Positions 1 through 8,424 of a stretch of DNA of 64,000 nucleotides are shown piece by piece. Position 1 is the stretch's first letter, and the number at the start of each line of letters is the position of its first letter. The position numbers and the translations under genes are program-made. The notes beneath the pieces were generated by a model. It saw only the letters and a list, made by a program, of their open reading frames with translations, ran no database searches and had not been told where the DNA came from. This stretch comes from Rhodococcus sp. ABRD24. Its GTDB lineage: Bacteria > Actinomycetota > Actinomycetes > Mycobacteriales > Mycobacteriaceae. The DNA is taken from assembly GCF_004328705.1 (NCBI RefSeq), contig NZ_CP035319.1:3782001-3846000 (forward strand), written 5' to 3'.

Positions 1-1
1 A

Positions 2-1465
2 CTGATTGTCTACCAGGAGCAGATCATGCAGATCGCTCAGAAGGTGGCCGGCTACTCACTCGGACAGGCAGATCTGCTTCGCCGAGCCATGGGGAAGAAG
101 AAGCCCGAGGTGCTTGCTGCGGAGTTCGAGAACTTCCGCAATGGCATGCGCAGCAACGGGTACAGCGACGAAGCGATGACGGCACTGTGGGAGGCCGTGC
201 TGCCGTTCGCCGGCTACGCCTACAACAAGTCGCACGCCGCCGGATACAGCCTCGTCATGTTCTGGACCGCGTATCTCAAGGCGAACTATCCGGCCGAGTA
301 CATGGCCGGCCTGCTCACCTCGGTCGGTGACGACAAGGACAAGGCTGCCGTGTACTTGGCGGACTGCCGCAAGATGGGCATCACCGTGCTCCCGCCGGAC
401 GTCAACGAATCCGAGGTCAACTTCGCCTCCGTCGGTGAGGACATCCGGTTCGGCCTCGGCGCGGTCCGCAACGTCGGCGCCAACGTCGTCGCGTCGATCA
501 TCAGGGCACGCACCGAGAAATCGAAGTTCACCGACTTCTCCGACTATCTCGGCAAGATCGACGCTCTCGCCTGTTCCAAGAAGGTCACCGAATCACTCAT
601 CAAGGCAGGCGGATTCGACTCGCTCGGTCACCCGCGCAAGGGCCTGATGCTGGTACACGCCGATGCGATCGACGCGGTCATGGGCACCAAGAAGGCCGAG
701 GCGATCGGCCAGTTCGACCTGTTCGGCGGCGATGACGCGGACGAATCTGTCGCGTCTGTGTTCAACGTCAAGATTCCCGACGAGGAATGGGAGACCAAGC
801 ATCGCCTCGCCCTCGAACGCGAGATGCTGGGCCTCTACGTGTCCGGGCACCCCCTCGACGACGTCGCAGCCGAACTTGCGTCGCTCGCCGATACGTCCGT
901 CGCCGCTGTCCTCGACGGGCAAGTGCGACACGGCCAGCAGATTGTCATCGGAGGAATCGTCGCATCGGTTGACCGCCGCCTGAACAAGAAGGGTGAGCCC
1001 TGGGCCATCGTCGAGCTCTCCGACCTCGATGCCGGCACCGAAGTGCTCTTCTTCTCTTCCACTTACACCGACGCGCACCCTGTCCTCATCGAGGACGCAA
1101 TCCTCCTCGTCACCGCAAATGTCAGCATGCGCGGGGAGAGAACGTCCCTCATCGCCGCCGATGTCGCCGTCCCTGACTTGAAGAATGGGGGAGCGCACAG
1201 TAATCCGGTCACCCTCACGATCTCGGTACAGGCATGTACTCGGGACAACGTCGAAGCCCTTCGTGAGATCCTGCAACGCCATCCTGGGGATTCGGACGTC
1301 CACATCATCGTGTCCGGGTCTACGAGGGCGACACGGTGGGCGTTGGACCCGCGCTATCGGGTCCGTAAGACTCCGGCTCTGATGGGCGATCTCAAAGCAC
1401 TGCTCGGAGTCGCCTGCCTGGCAGCGCATTCAGCTACACCCGCATCTGTCCCGGTCAATTCCTGA
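2..1465 (+). CDS. dnaE: DNA polymerase III subunit alpha, C-terminal part
   Basis: This is the 3' part of the replicative polymerase gene; the frame is open from base 2, so the start lies outside the window. The visible part begins in the palm/fingers region (YQEQIM, then [18 protein letters not shown]). It continues through the helix-hairpin-helix region and ends in an OB fold (about residues 300-375 of the visible part). A QFDLF pentapeptide encoded at 710-724 matches the internal sliding-clamp binding motif of bacterial alpha subunits. The product acts at the replication fork. The length and order of domains suit DnaE1 rather than the mutasome DnaE2, but the N-terminal PHP domain cannot be seen. 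Confidence 0.95.
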   Translation: MIVYQEQIMQIAQKVAGYSLGQADLLRRAMGKKKPEVLAAEFENFRNGMRSNGYSDEAMTALWEAVLPFAGYAYNKSHAAGYSLVMFWTAYLKANYPAEYMAGLLTSVGDDKDKAAVYLADCRKMGITVLPPDVNESEVNFASVGEDIRFGLGAVRNVGANVVASIIRARTEKSKFTDFSDYLGKIDALACSKKVTESLIKAGGFDSLGHPRKGLMLVHADAIDAVMGTKKAEAIGQFDLFGGDDADESVASVFNVKIPDEEWETKHRLALEREMLGLYVSGHPLDDVAAELASLADTSVAAVLDGQVRHGQQIVIGGIVASVDRRLNKKGEPWAIVELSDLDAGTEVLFFSSTYTDAHPVLIEDAILLVTANVSMRGERTSLIAADVAVPDLKNGGAHSNPVTLTISVQACTRDNVEALREILQRHPGDSDVHIIVSGSTRATRWALDPRYRVRKTPALMGDLKALLGVACLAAHSATPASVPVNS

Positions 1466-1643
1466 CGAGCCGGAACCAGTGCGGCGCGGCATTCCGCATC
1501 GACCCGGTCGTCGGGCGCCGTGATCGCGGCATCGGAGGGCGAAACGCCCTCGACTCGAACGTGGGCGCCGCCGTGGCAAACGCGCAATGTCCACTTCGTG
1601 AGACGGAGGGAACAGATCGGGTGCCGACGTGGTTGCCCGGACA

Positions 1644-2483
1644 ATGACCTCCATCACCTCTGTACCGACCGTTGCCCTCAATGACGGCAATACCATTCCG
1701 CAGCTGGGTTTCGGAGTGTGGCAGGTTCCCGACGCCGACGCGTACACCGCCGTCGGTGAGGCGCTTCGAGTCGGATATCGCAGCATCGACACCGCACGGA
1801 TCTACGACAACGAATCGGGGACCGGCCGCGCGCTCGCCGACTCCGGCATCGCCCGCTCCGATCTGTTCGTCACCACCAAGTTGTGGAACGACGACCAGGG
1901 GTACGAGTCGGCAATGCGTGCATTCGACGACAGCATCGCCCGACTGGGACTCGACTACGTCGACTTGTACCTGATCCACTGGCCGGTGCCTGCCCAGGAT
2001 CGCTACATCGACACGTTCAAGGCATTTCAGCAGTTGAAGGCCGACGGCCGGGTCCGGTCCATCGGCGTCTCGAACTTCACTGTCGAGAATCTCGAACGCC
2101 TGGTTGAGGCGGTCGGTGAGGCGCCGGCGATCAACCAGATCGAGCTGCACCCCGGATTCGGACAGTCACACCTGCGCGCGGCGCACGCCGATCTGGGAAT
2201 CGTGACCGAGGCTTGGAGCCCGCTGGGGCAGGGCACCACGCTGACGAATCCCACCATCACGACGATCGCGCAGGCACACGGCCGTACCCCCGCGCAGGTG
2301 GTCCTGCGGTGGCATATCCAGCTCGGCAACGTCGTGATCCCGAAGTCGGTGACGCCGGAGCGCATCGCGAGCAACTTCGATGTCTTCGGCTTCGAGCTCA
2401 GCGCCGAGGATATGTTCGCGATCGCTTCCCTCGATGCAGCCGACGGTCGGCTCGGTCCGGATCCGGCGACCTTCGGCCGATAG
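1644..2483 (+). CDS. Aldo/keto reductase
   Basis: NADPH-dependent carbonyl reductase of the AKR superfamily (2,5-diketo-D-gluconate reductase-like group), cytosolic, about 279 aa. The catalytic tetrad is visible as D49, Y54, K79 and H112 (IDTARIYDNE, TTKLW and LIHWP contexts). The (beta/alpha)8 barrel is complete, with the NADP-binding IPKSV segment near the C-terminus. A GTG start 15 bases upstream is possible, but the ATG at 1644 gives the usual N-terminus (VPTVALNDGN). It stands alone between dnaE and the PadR-MFS pair. The natural substrate cannot be told from sequence. Confidence 0.93.
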   Translation: MTSITSVPTVALNDGNTIPQLGFGVWQVPDADAYTAVGEALRVGYRSIDTARIYDNESGTGRALADSGIARSDLFVTTKLWNDDQGYESAMRAFDDSIARLGLDYVDLYLIHWPVPAQDRYIDTFKAFQQLKADGRVRSIGVSNFTVENLERLVEAVGEAPAINQIELHPGFGQSHLRAAHADLGIVTEAWSPLGQGTTLTNPTITTIAQAHGRTPAQVVLRWHIQLGNVVIPKSVTPERIASNFDVFGFELSAEDMFAIASLDAADGRLGPDPATFGR

Positions 2484-2539
2484 GCCGTGGTGCTCGTCAC
2501 AGCAGCTGATAGGCATTGCCGGTGCTTCTGCCGCGTATA

Positions 2540-2565
2540 TTCCACATGGAACATTTGATGTGGAA
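2540..2565. promoter_or_regulatory. Inverted repeat, probable PadR operator
   Basis: Perfect 8-bp arms TTCCACAT (2540-2547) and ATGTGGAA (2558-2565) separated by 10 bp lie just ahead of the PadR start codon. PadR proteins usually bind such palindromes in their own promoter, so autoregulation of the padR-MFS pair is the natural inference. The right arm overlaps the ribosome binding site (GGAAG). Confidence 0.7.
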
Positions 2566-2572
2566 GTGAGTG

Positions 2573-3193
2573 ATGAGGATGCAGTCGCGATCCGTCACAC
2601 CGCTCGGCGTATCCGTGCTCGCCCTCCTGTTCGAACGCCCGATGCATCCGTACGAGATGTACCAACTACTCGTCACTCGGCGGCGCGATCGGCTCGTCAA
2701 GGTCCGGCCCGGCTCGCTTTATCACACCGTCGACCGGCTCGAGCGGGACGGGCTGGTGGCGGTCGCAGGAACCGAACGTCAGGGAAAACGGCCCGAGCGG
2801 ACCGCCTATGAGATCACGTCGACCGGCCGCGGGGTACTGCGGGAACGGGTGGCCGAGATCGTTGAGGTTCCCGTTCCTGATTATCCGCAGTTCACCCTCG
2901 GTCTGGCCGAGTTGCACAACCTGGAGGCGGATGACGCACTCGCCTTGCTCGAGCGTCGAATCATGAGTCTCCTATCCGAACTCGCCGAACTTGACGAGCT
3001 TTGCGAATCCGCGCGGGAGCGAGAGATTCCCGAACTGTTCACCATTCCGTTCTCGTACACCCGGGCCATGGCTCAGGCCGAACTCGACTGGCTGCACAGC
3101 TTCGCCGAGCGCGTTCGAAGCGGCGAAATTCCCTGGGTGACAACCGAGCACCTCGAATCCATGAAGCTTGCAGATCAGAAGGGCACGCAATGA
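2573..3193 (+). CDS. PadR family transcriptional regulator
   Basis: About 206 aa. The N-terminal winged helix (residues 10-90) has the PadR signature HPYEMYQLL followed by GSLYHTVDRLERDGLV. The C-terminal Vir_act_alpha_C-type helical domain (about 100-190) mediates dimerisation. The ATG at 2573 is chosen because GGAAG lies six bases upstream; a GTG at 2570 and an ATG at 2579 are also in frame. The last codon overlaps the start of the exporter gene (ATGA at 3190-3193), so the two are translationally coupled. The expected role is a ligand-responsive repressor of the exporter through the palindrome at 2540-2565. Confidence 0.92.
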   Translation: MRMQSRSVTPLGVSVLALLFERPMHPYEMYQLLVTRRRDRLVKVRPGSLYHTVDRLERDGLVAVAGTERQGKRPERTAYEITSTGRGVLRERVAEIVEVPVPDYPQFTLGLAELHNLEADDALALLERRIMSLLSELAELDELCESAREREIPELFTIPFSYTRAMAQAELDWLHSFAERVRSGEIPWVTTEHLESMKLADQKGTQ

Positions 3194-4689
3194 AAACCGA
3201 AGTGAGGCCCTGGCCGGCCCTGTGGGCCCTCTGTCTGGGCTTCTTCATGATCCTCGTGGACAGCACCATCGTCGCCGTCGCCAATCCGGTCATCACAGCC
3301 GAGTTGAACGCCGACGTCAATGCCGTCATCTGGGTCACGAGCGCGTACCTGCTCGCGTACGCAGTGCCGCTGCTCGTCACCGGACGCCTCGGTGATCGCT
3401 TCGGCCCCAAGAACATGTACCTCATCGGGTTGGTCGTGTTCACGCTCGCATCCCTGTGGTGCGGGCTGTCCGGTGGTATCGAAATGCTCATCGTCGCCCG
3501 TGTGTTCCAGGGTCTCGGCGCGGCGCTGATGACCCCGCAGACGATGGCGGTTATCACCCGAATCTTCCCGCCGGACAAGCGTGGTGCCGCGATGGGCCTG
3601 TGGGGTTCGGTGGCCGGTGTCGCGACGCTCGTCGGCCCGATCCTCGGTGGCGTCCTCGTCGACAGCCTCGGCTGGCAGTGGATCTTCATCGTCAACGTGC
3701 CGGTCGGCATCCTCGGCTTCGTGCTGGCGTGGCGTCTGGTTCCCTCGCTGCCGACCAACAACCACAAGTTCGATTTCATCGGAGTCGCGCTCAGCGCAAT
3801 CGGTCTGTTCTGCCTCGTCTTCGGCCTGCAGGAGGGCAACTCCTATGACTGGGACGCCCGCGCGTGGGGCCTGATCGGCTTCGGCGTCGTGGTCATGATC
3901 GCGTTCGTGTGGTGGCAGAAGGTCAACCGGAGTGAGCCGCTGGTCCCGCTGAGGCTCTTCCGGGACCGGAACTTCTCGGTCGCCAATCTCGGCATCGCGA
4001 CGATGGGCTTCTCGATCACCGGCGTGATGCTGCCGTTCATGTACTACGCGCAGAGTGTGACCGGTCTGTCGCCGACGGGTTCGGCGCTGCTGATGGCCCC
4101 TATGGCGGTCGTCACCGGCATCCTCGCCCCGTTCGTCGGGCGTCTGGTCGACAAGGCTCATCCGCGATTCATCGCGGGACCGGGATTCCTGGTATTCGCA
4201 CTCTCGACCGCCTGGCTGGCGACGCGGCTCACTCCGGCCACGCCGATCTGGCAGATCTTGGTGCCGATGGCTCTCATCGGTGCATCCAACGCGTTCATCT
4301 GGGCGCCGCTCGCCGCGACCGCGACCCGCAATCTGCCTGTCGCGCACGTCGGTGCCGGTTCGGGTGTTTACAACACCACCCGTCAGGTGGGTGCCGTGCT
4401 CGGTAGCGCCGCGATGGGTGCGTTGATGACGTCACGGATCACGGCCGAGCTGTCGAGCGTCGGCGGCGGCGGTGTCAGTGCGGTTGCCGGAGAAGGCCAC
4501 TTCATGGGAGGTCAGTTACCCGAGATCGTCCGGGAGCCTTTCGCGACCGCGATGTCACAGTCGGCGATGCTCCCTGCAGCCGTGCTGATGCTCGGATTCG
4601 CTGCCGTGCTGTTCTTCGTCAACCCGCGCAAGGGTCCTGTGGTCCAGGCGGTCCCGGTGGAGTCCGAGAGCTCGCCAGTTCGGAGCTGA
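3190..4689 (+). CDS. MFS transporter, DHA2 (14-TM) drug exporter
   Basis: Integral membrane proton/drug antiporter of about 499 aa, the usual size of the EmrB/QacA branch. Visible marks are the N-terminal LDSTIV-like segment (DSTIVAVANPVI), the motif A-like loop GRLGDRFGPK, and motif C in the fifth helix (WGSVAGVATLVGPILGG). An upstream in-frame ATG at 3001 would give a hydrophilic extension that merely overlaps padR, so the ATG at 3190 (overlapping the padR stop as ATGA) is the start. Coupling to PadR suggests induction by its own substrate, probably a toxic lipophile or antibiotic. Confidence 0.92.
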   Translation: MKTEVRPWPALWALCLGFFMILVDSTIVAVANPVITAELNADVNAVIWVTSAYLLAYAVPLLVTGRLGDRFGPKNMYLIGLVVFTLASLWCGLSGGIEMLIVARVFQGLGAALMTPQTMAVITRIFPPDKRGAAMGLWGSVAGVATLVGPILGGVLVDSLGWQWIFIVNVPVGILGFVLAWRLVPSLPTNNHKFDFIGVALSAIGLFCLVFGLQEGNSYDWDARAWGLIGFGVVVMIAFVWWQKVNRSEPLVPLRLFRDRNFSVANLGIATMGFSITGVMLPFMYYAQSVTGLSPTGSALLMAPMAVVTGILAPFVGRLVDKAHPRFIAGPGFLVFALSTAWLATRLTPATPIWQILVPMALIGASNAFIWAPLAATATRNLPVAHVGAGSGVYNTTRQVGAVLGSAAMGALMTSRITAELSSVGGGGVSAVAGEGHFMGGQLPEIVREPFATAMSQSAMLPAAVLMLGFAAVLFFVNPRKGPVVQAVPVESESSPVRS

Positions 4690-4916
4690 CGGCCGATGCC
4701 GGCTGGTCGTCAGGTGCGGGTCCGTGTGGGGGAGATGCGGCAGCCGGTGTCGAGGCTGTGGGTGAGTCAGAGGCGGATGCGTCGCTGTAGCTGATCTCTA
4801 CTTCGCACCGTCGGCGGGCGCTTCGAAGCCGCGATCGAGCCTTCCGGCCGGATTCCCCCGGAGGCCCAGATTCCGGACTCCGGGATTCCAGGAGTTCTGG
4901 CATCAAGGAGTCACCT

Positions 4917-4977
4917 GTTGCCTCATGTCAAGATGCCCGCGAAGCGTGATTCGTTGCCTCATTTGTGGATGTCCGCG
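4917..4977 (+). repeat. IS left terminal repeat pair
   Basis: Two direct 25-nt copies (4917-4941 and 4953-4977) share GTTGCCTCAT and end in CCGCG. The 3' end of the transposase reading frame (stop at 4928-4930) runs through them. Confidence 0.85.
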
Positions 4978-6172
4978 AGGGAGTGGTGGCGGATCCGGGC
5001 TTCTTCGTCGGTGTTCGTTTACTGGTGGCGAGGGTGATCAACTCGGCGGTAAGGGCCTGGATCTGTCGTTGGACCGCCGCGGGATTGACGCTCGCGTAGG
5101 CCGCATCGAGAGCGTCCTTCGTGTCGGCGGTCACCGCGGGGTGAGCGCTCGCACGCCGGTGTGGAGTGGTCGCGGTGTCGTACTTCTTGGTCACCTTCGC
5201 GCCGTCCCGAACCTTGGAGATCAGCTTCTGCTGCGGCGAGAAGAAGTTCGTCATATTCGATTGCAGAACCCAAATCTTGTTGAGTAACAAAAGTTCCGCA
5301 GGAGTGTCGTAGCGAAGATAGCCGACAACGGTACGCACGATGGCCCAGTTCTTCTGCTCGACGTGCGCACCATCATTCGAGTTCCCCGGCCGCGAGCGGG
5401 TGAACGTGATCTCCCGCCGTTCACACCACGCCAGCAGATGATGGTTGATGAACTCGCTGCCGTTGTCGGAGTCCACACCGAGCAGCGGGAACGGCAACAC
5501 CCCGGCGATCTCGTCGAGCGCCGCGACCACCCACTTGAGGGCCTTGTTCGGCACCGACCGGTTCTCCGTCCACCCGGTGGCGATATCGGTCACCGTCAAC
5601 GTGTACGCATGCTCACCGACCGCGTTCCCGCCCTCGTGACCGACCAGATCGATCTCCACGAACCCCGGCACCGCATCGTCCCACTGCGCCCACGTCCGGA
5701 TCGGTATCTGCGACTTGAGCAGCGATCCCGGCTTCGTGTGCGAGCGACCCTTGAGTTCGAGCGACTTGCGCTGCGGGGCCAGCCGCCGATCCACGGTCGC
5801 CGCCGACATCCGCACCAGCAACGCCGCGGTGTCGTCGTCGATGTCGAGTTCCCCGAACCGCCGCAACACCGGAACCAGCTCCGGCAGGATCGGGACAAGA
5901 CGCTTCCCTGCCGGCATGCCGAGCACCGCCCAACAGAATGTCAGTGCTGCAACAACTTCCGAACCATACTTGACCGGACGTGGAGCCCGCGGACGCACCA
6001 CCCGCGGCATCAGAGCAGACCGCAACATCCTGCGGGCATGATCACGATGCCACCCCGTCGTCGCGCACAACTCGTCGAGAATCCGGGACTTCCCCGACCT
6101 GTCGGCCCGGGCATATCGGGTCGCGATCGCCCTCGTCACAGACTTACGTTCCGCCATAGACAGTCCCATCAC
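4928..6172 (-). CDS. Transposase, DDE integrase-fold
   Basis: About 414 aa. A basic helical N-terminal DNA-binding region (about 1-140) precedes a retroviral-integrase-like catalytic core. The triad is visible as D175 (FVEIDLVGHEGG), D236 (VDSDNGSEF) and E272 (AHVEQKNW); the last two are 35 residues apart, the classic DD35E spacing. The reading frame is intact, so the element may still be active. The IS481-like/rve groups are the nearest remembered families, but I do not assign one. In-frame starts at 6169 and 6157 are possible alternatives to the GTG at 6172. Confidence 0.92.
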   Translation of the reverse strand: MMGLSMAERKSVTRAIATRYARADRSGKSRILDELCATTGWHRDHARRMLRSALMPRVVRPRAPRPVKYGSEVVAALTFCWAVLGMPAGKRLVPILPELVPVLRRFGELDIDDDTAALLVRMSAATVDRRLAPQRKSLELKGRSHTKPGSLLKSQIPIRTWAQWDDAVPGFVEIDLVGHEGGNAVGEHAYTLTVTDIATGWTENRSVPNKALKWVVAALDEIAGVLPFPLLGVDSDNGSEFINHHLLAWCERREITFTRSRPGNSNDGAHVEQKNWAIVRTVVGYLRYDTPAELLLLNKIWVLQSNMTNFFSPQQKLISKVRDGAKVTKKYDTATTPHRRASAHPAVTADTKDALDAAYASVNPAAVQRQIQALTAELITLATSKRTPTKKPGSATTPSRTSTNEATNHASRAS

Positions 6173-6220
6173 CCGGCCCTACCGCCCCCACCGGCATCGA
6201 CCGGACCGACACGCCGCTAC

Positions 6221-6280
6221 GCGGGCATTCTCGGATGAGTCAACGATGGGACCTACGCGGGCATCTTTGATGAGTCAACG
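6221..6280 (-). repeat. IS right terminal repeat pair
   Basis: Copies at 6221-6245 and 6257-6280 are the inverse complement of the left-end unit (reverse complement begins GTTGACTCAT and ends GATGCCCGCG). Confidence 0.85.
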
Positions 6281-6288
6281 CGAGTCAT

Positions 6289-6317
6289 TGACTCGAAAGT
6301 GTGTTCGAACTAAACTG
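6289..6317 (+). promoter_or_regulatory. SOS promoter with LexA box
   Basis: A -35 TTGACT (6289-6294) and a -10 TAAACT (6312-6317) are exactly 17 bp apart. The spacer holds TCGAAAGTGTGTTCGA (6294-6309), which differs at one base from the actinobacterial SOS box TCGAAC-N4-GTTCGA. Transcription would start about six bases after the -10, at or next to the ATG at 6323, so the mRNA is probably leaderless. Confidence 0.8.
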
Positions 6318-6322
6318 TCGGT

Positions 6323-7654
6323 ATGACGCTGGGGGGCGAGAACACCGTGCCGGTCGACGGCGAGCCGTACTGGCGTCTGACCGAACAAGAATTGTTGGAC
6401 GAGACACTGTCGGTGTGCGCGGAGATCGCACGGCTGCAGACCCGGCGCGTCCGGCTGGTCGGCGCGGTCGATTCCCGCTGCACCACCGACGTCCTCGGGT
6501 TCAGAGACGTCAGACAGTGGCTCGCGGCGACGACCCTGCTCGAGGTCGGTGAAGCGGGCCGGATCCTGAACCTGGCCCGGGGCCTGCGTGAGGAACCGGA
6601 CATCCGGGAGATGTTCGACGCCTGTGAGATCTCGGCCGCCCACACGGCACTGGTGCTGAAATTCTGTCAGAAACCACCCCGCGGCATGCCCGACGAAGCC
6701 CTCGGGCCAGCCCGGCACGTACTCCTCGAGGCCGCCCGCGGTCCCGCCACGAACACCGCCTACGTGCACACACAGATCCACAAACTCGAGCGGATCTTCG
6801 AATCCGACGACCCACCGCCATCGGAAGAGACCGACCGCAACGAACTCCACGTCTCGAAAACCCTCAACGGCCGCTATGCCGTCCGTGGAGACCTCGACGC
6901 CGTCACCGGCGACATGCTCCAATCCGCACTCTCCCCACTGTCGGCCCCGCACCCGGGAGTAGACGGGACACCCGATCCGCGGCCGCCCGCGCAGCGACGG
7001 GCGGACGCACTCACCGAACTACTACGCCGCTACCTCGACTCCGCGGTATCCCCGACCGACGGCGGCACGAAACCACACCTGCACCTACACATCAACGCCC
7101 GAGACTTGGCCGACCACAGTGTGTTCGGACACTGCAGCACGAACACAGGCAGTAGCGCGAGCAAAACCCGCGACACCGAAACCGACACGAGCTTGCTGGC
7201 GAACCTGCTCGGTGACACCGGAGTCGGCCGGCTCCCCTGGGCCGGACCGATCACCGTCACCACCACCCGACGCCTGACCTGCGACTGCATCCTCTCGCCC
7301 ATCGTGATGGACGAGCACGCCGCCCCGATCAACCTCGGCCGCACCATGCGCACCGTCAGCGCCGCCCAACGCCGCGCCCTCATCGCCCGCGACACCGGAT
7401 GCGCCTTCCCCGGCTGCAGCACCCCACCCTCCTGGTGCGACGGCCACCACATACGGCATTGGGCCGACGGCGGACCCACCAACCTCGACAACCTCGTCCT
7501 ACTCTGCCGCTTCCACCACAACCTGCTCCACCACTCCCACTGGCACGTCCGTATCGGACCCACCCGCCACCCCGAATTCATCCCACCCACCAGCATCGAC
7601 CCCCGACAACAACCCCTACCCGCCAACAACCGAGCCGGCCCCACCGCCGCGTGA
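6323..7654 (+). CDS. DUF222 / HNH endonuclease protein (13E12 family)
   Basis: About 443 aa. An N-terminal DUF222 helical domain (roughly 10-330) is followed by an HNH nuclease domain near residues 350-410. The zinc ligands are visible: CAFPGCS, then CDGHHIRHWADGG, then LCRFHHNLLHH. This family is abundant in Corynebacteriales, where several members are in the LexA regulon, in agreement with the LexA box at 6294-6309. Its cellular role is not settled; a mobile or DNA-repair-linked nuclease is usually proposed. An IS inserted just upstream has left the promoter intact. Confidence 0.9.
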   Translation: MTLGGENTVPVDGEPYWRLTEQELLDETLSVCAEIARLQTRRVRLVGAVDSRCTTDVLGFRDVRQWLAATTLLEVGEAGRILNLARGLREEPDIREMFDACEISAAHTALVLKFCQKPPRGMPDEALGPARHVLLEAARGPATNTAYVHTQIHKLERIFESDDPPPSEETDRNELHVSKTLNGRYAVRGDLDAVTGDMLQSALSPLSAPHPGVDGTPDPRPPAQRRADALTELLRRYLDSAVSPTDGGTKPHLHLHINARDLADHSVFGHCSTNTGSSASKTRDTETDTSLLANLLGDTGVGRLPWAGPITVTTTRRLTCDCILSPIVMDEHAAPINLGRTMRTVSAAQRRALIARDTGCAFPGCSTPPSWCDGHHIRHWADGGPTNLDNLVLLCRFHHNLLHHSHWHVRIGPTRHPEFIPPTSIDPRQQPLPANNRAGPTAA

Positions 7655-7905
7655 CCTCCCATCGCCTGAGCCCCGGTCCCACAACGACGCGGGTCACAGC
7701 ACAATCGTGAACCGCAAGCGCCACAAGCGAACACCTCGACTCCACCACACCGCCGCGCCACGCGGCGCAGCCTGGGCACGTGGGGCGGGGCAAGGGTGAG
7801 AGTCGGCGCGCGCTGCGGTGAGTTGGATCTGGAGTGGATCGGGTGAAGAGGGATCGCAGGGACCGGCCGGGGAGATGCGGGTGTGCAGTCGAATCCGGCC
7901 TCGGC

Positions 7906-8424
7906 CTACTGCCCTTCCAGGCGGAAGTCCGCAAAGTCGAAGCCGGGGACCACAATGCAACTCACGAGCCCCGCGTCGGTTCCTGTGGGTGTGGCGCGCT
8001 GCCAAGTGCGGGGCGGCACGACGACCTGCGGACTGTGCCCGGCCTCGATATCGGGCCCGACGAGATACGAGGTCACAGGACCGGGTGCGTCCTCGTCGCC
8101 ACCGAGTTCGAGGAGAATGGGGCTGCCACGGTGATACAGCCAGATTTCACTGCCGCGCACGGTGTGCCAGGCCGACTGCTGGCCGGGTTCGAGTAGGAAC
8201 AGGATCGCCGTGCCGGCCGCCCGGGCCCCACTGAACATGTTCGGCAGCGCCACTCCGGGCACCTCGATGTCGCTTCGCCACGTTTCGCGGTACCAGCCGC
8301 CTTCGGGATGCGGAACGAGGTCGAGGGATCGCGCCCACTCGGGGTATTCGGTCACAAGAACATGATGGACCGAAAGTGGGCGTATCGCGAGCGCGGGTGC
8401 GGCGGCGGTGGTGAAATGATTCAT
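7906..8424 (-). CDS. Cupin family protein (DUF985)
   Basis: About 172 aa. The core (from about residue 28) reads EYPEWARSLDLVPHPEGGWYRETWRS, followed by a beta-barrel with SAWHTVRGSEIWLYHRG and GHSPQVVVPPRTWQ, as in Cupin_5/DUF985. The function of the family is unknown; a sugar or small-metabolite binding or isomerising role is often guessed. The ATG at 8424 and the ATG of the divergent DUF1254 gene share the palindrome CATG (8422-8425), so either there is no 5' leader or the true start is a downstream GTG just before TEYPEW. Confidence 0.85.
   Translation of the reverse strand: MNHFTTAAAPALAIRPLSVHHVLVTEYPEWARSLDLVPHPEGGWYRETWRSDIEVPGVALPNMFSGARAAGTAILFLLEPGQQSAWHTVRGSEIWLYHRGSPILLELGGDEDAPGPVTSYLVGPDIEAGHSPQVVVPPRTWQRATPTGTDAGLVSCIVVPGFDFADFRLEGQ

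Larger units (their letters stand above)
4917..6280 (-). mobile_element. Insertion sequence with doubled terminal repeats
   Basis: An element of about 1.36 kb with one transposase gene. The left end is a 25-nt unit (GTTGCCTCAT... ...GATGCCCGCG, 4917-4941) repeated at 4953-4977. The right end carries the same unit in inverted orientation at 6257-6280 and again at 6221-6245. Each end is thus a tandem pair of transposase-binding-like sites. No clear target duplication is visible, although GAGTCA occurs near both junctions. The right end stops nine bases short of the -35 box of the next gene. Confidence 0.88.

Noticed and set aside
593..1429. Long minus-strand frame opposite dnaE
   Set aside because: Shadow of the high-G+C coding strand; charged, low-complexity translation without known domains.
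4619..4906. Minus-strand frame between the MFS gene and the IS
   Set aside because: Low-complexity Ser/Pro/Ala translation overlapping the MFS 3' end; no start signal.
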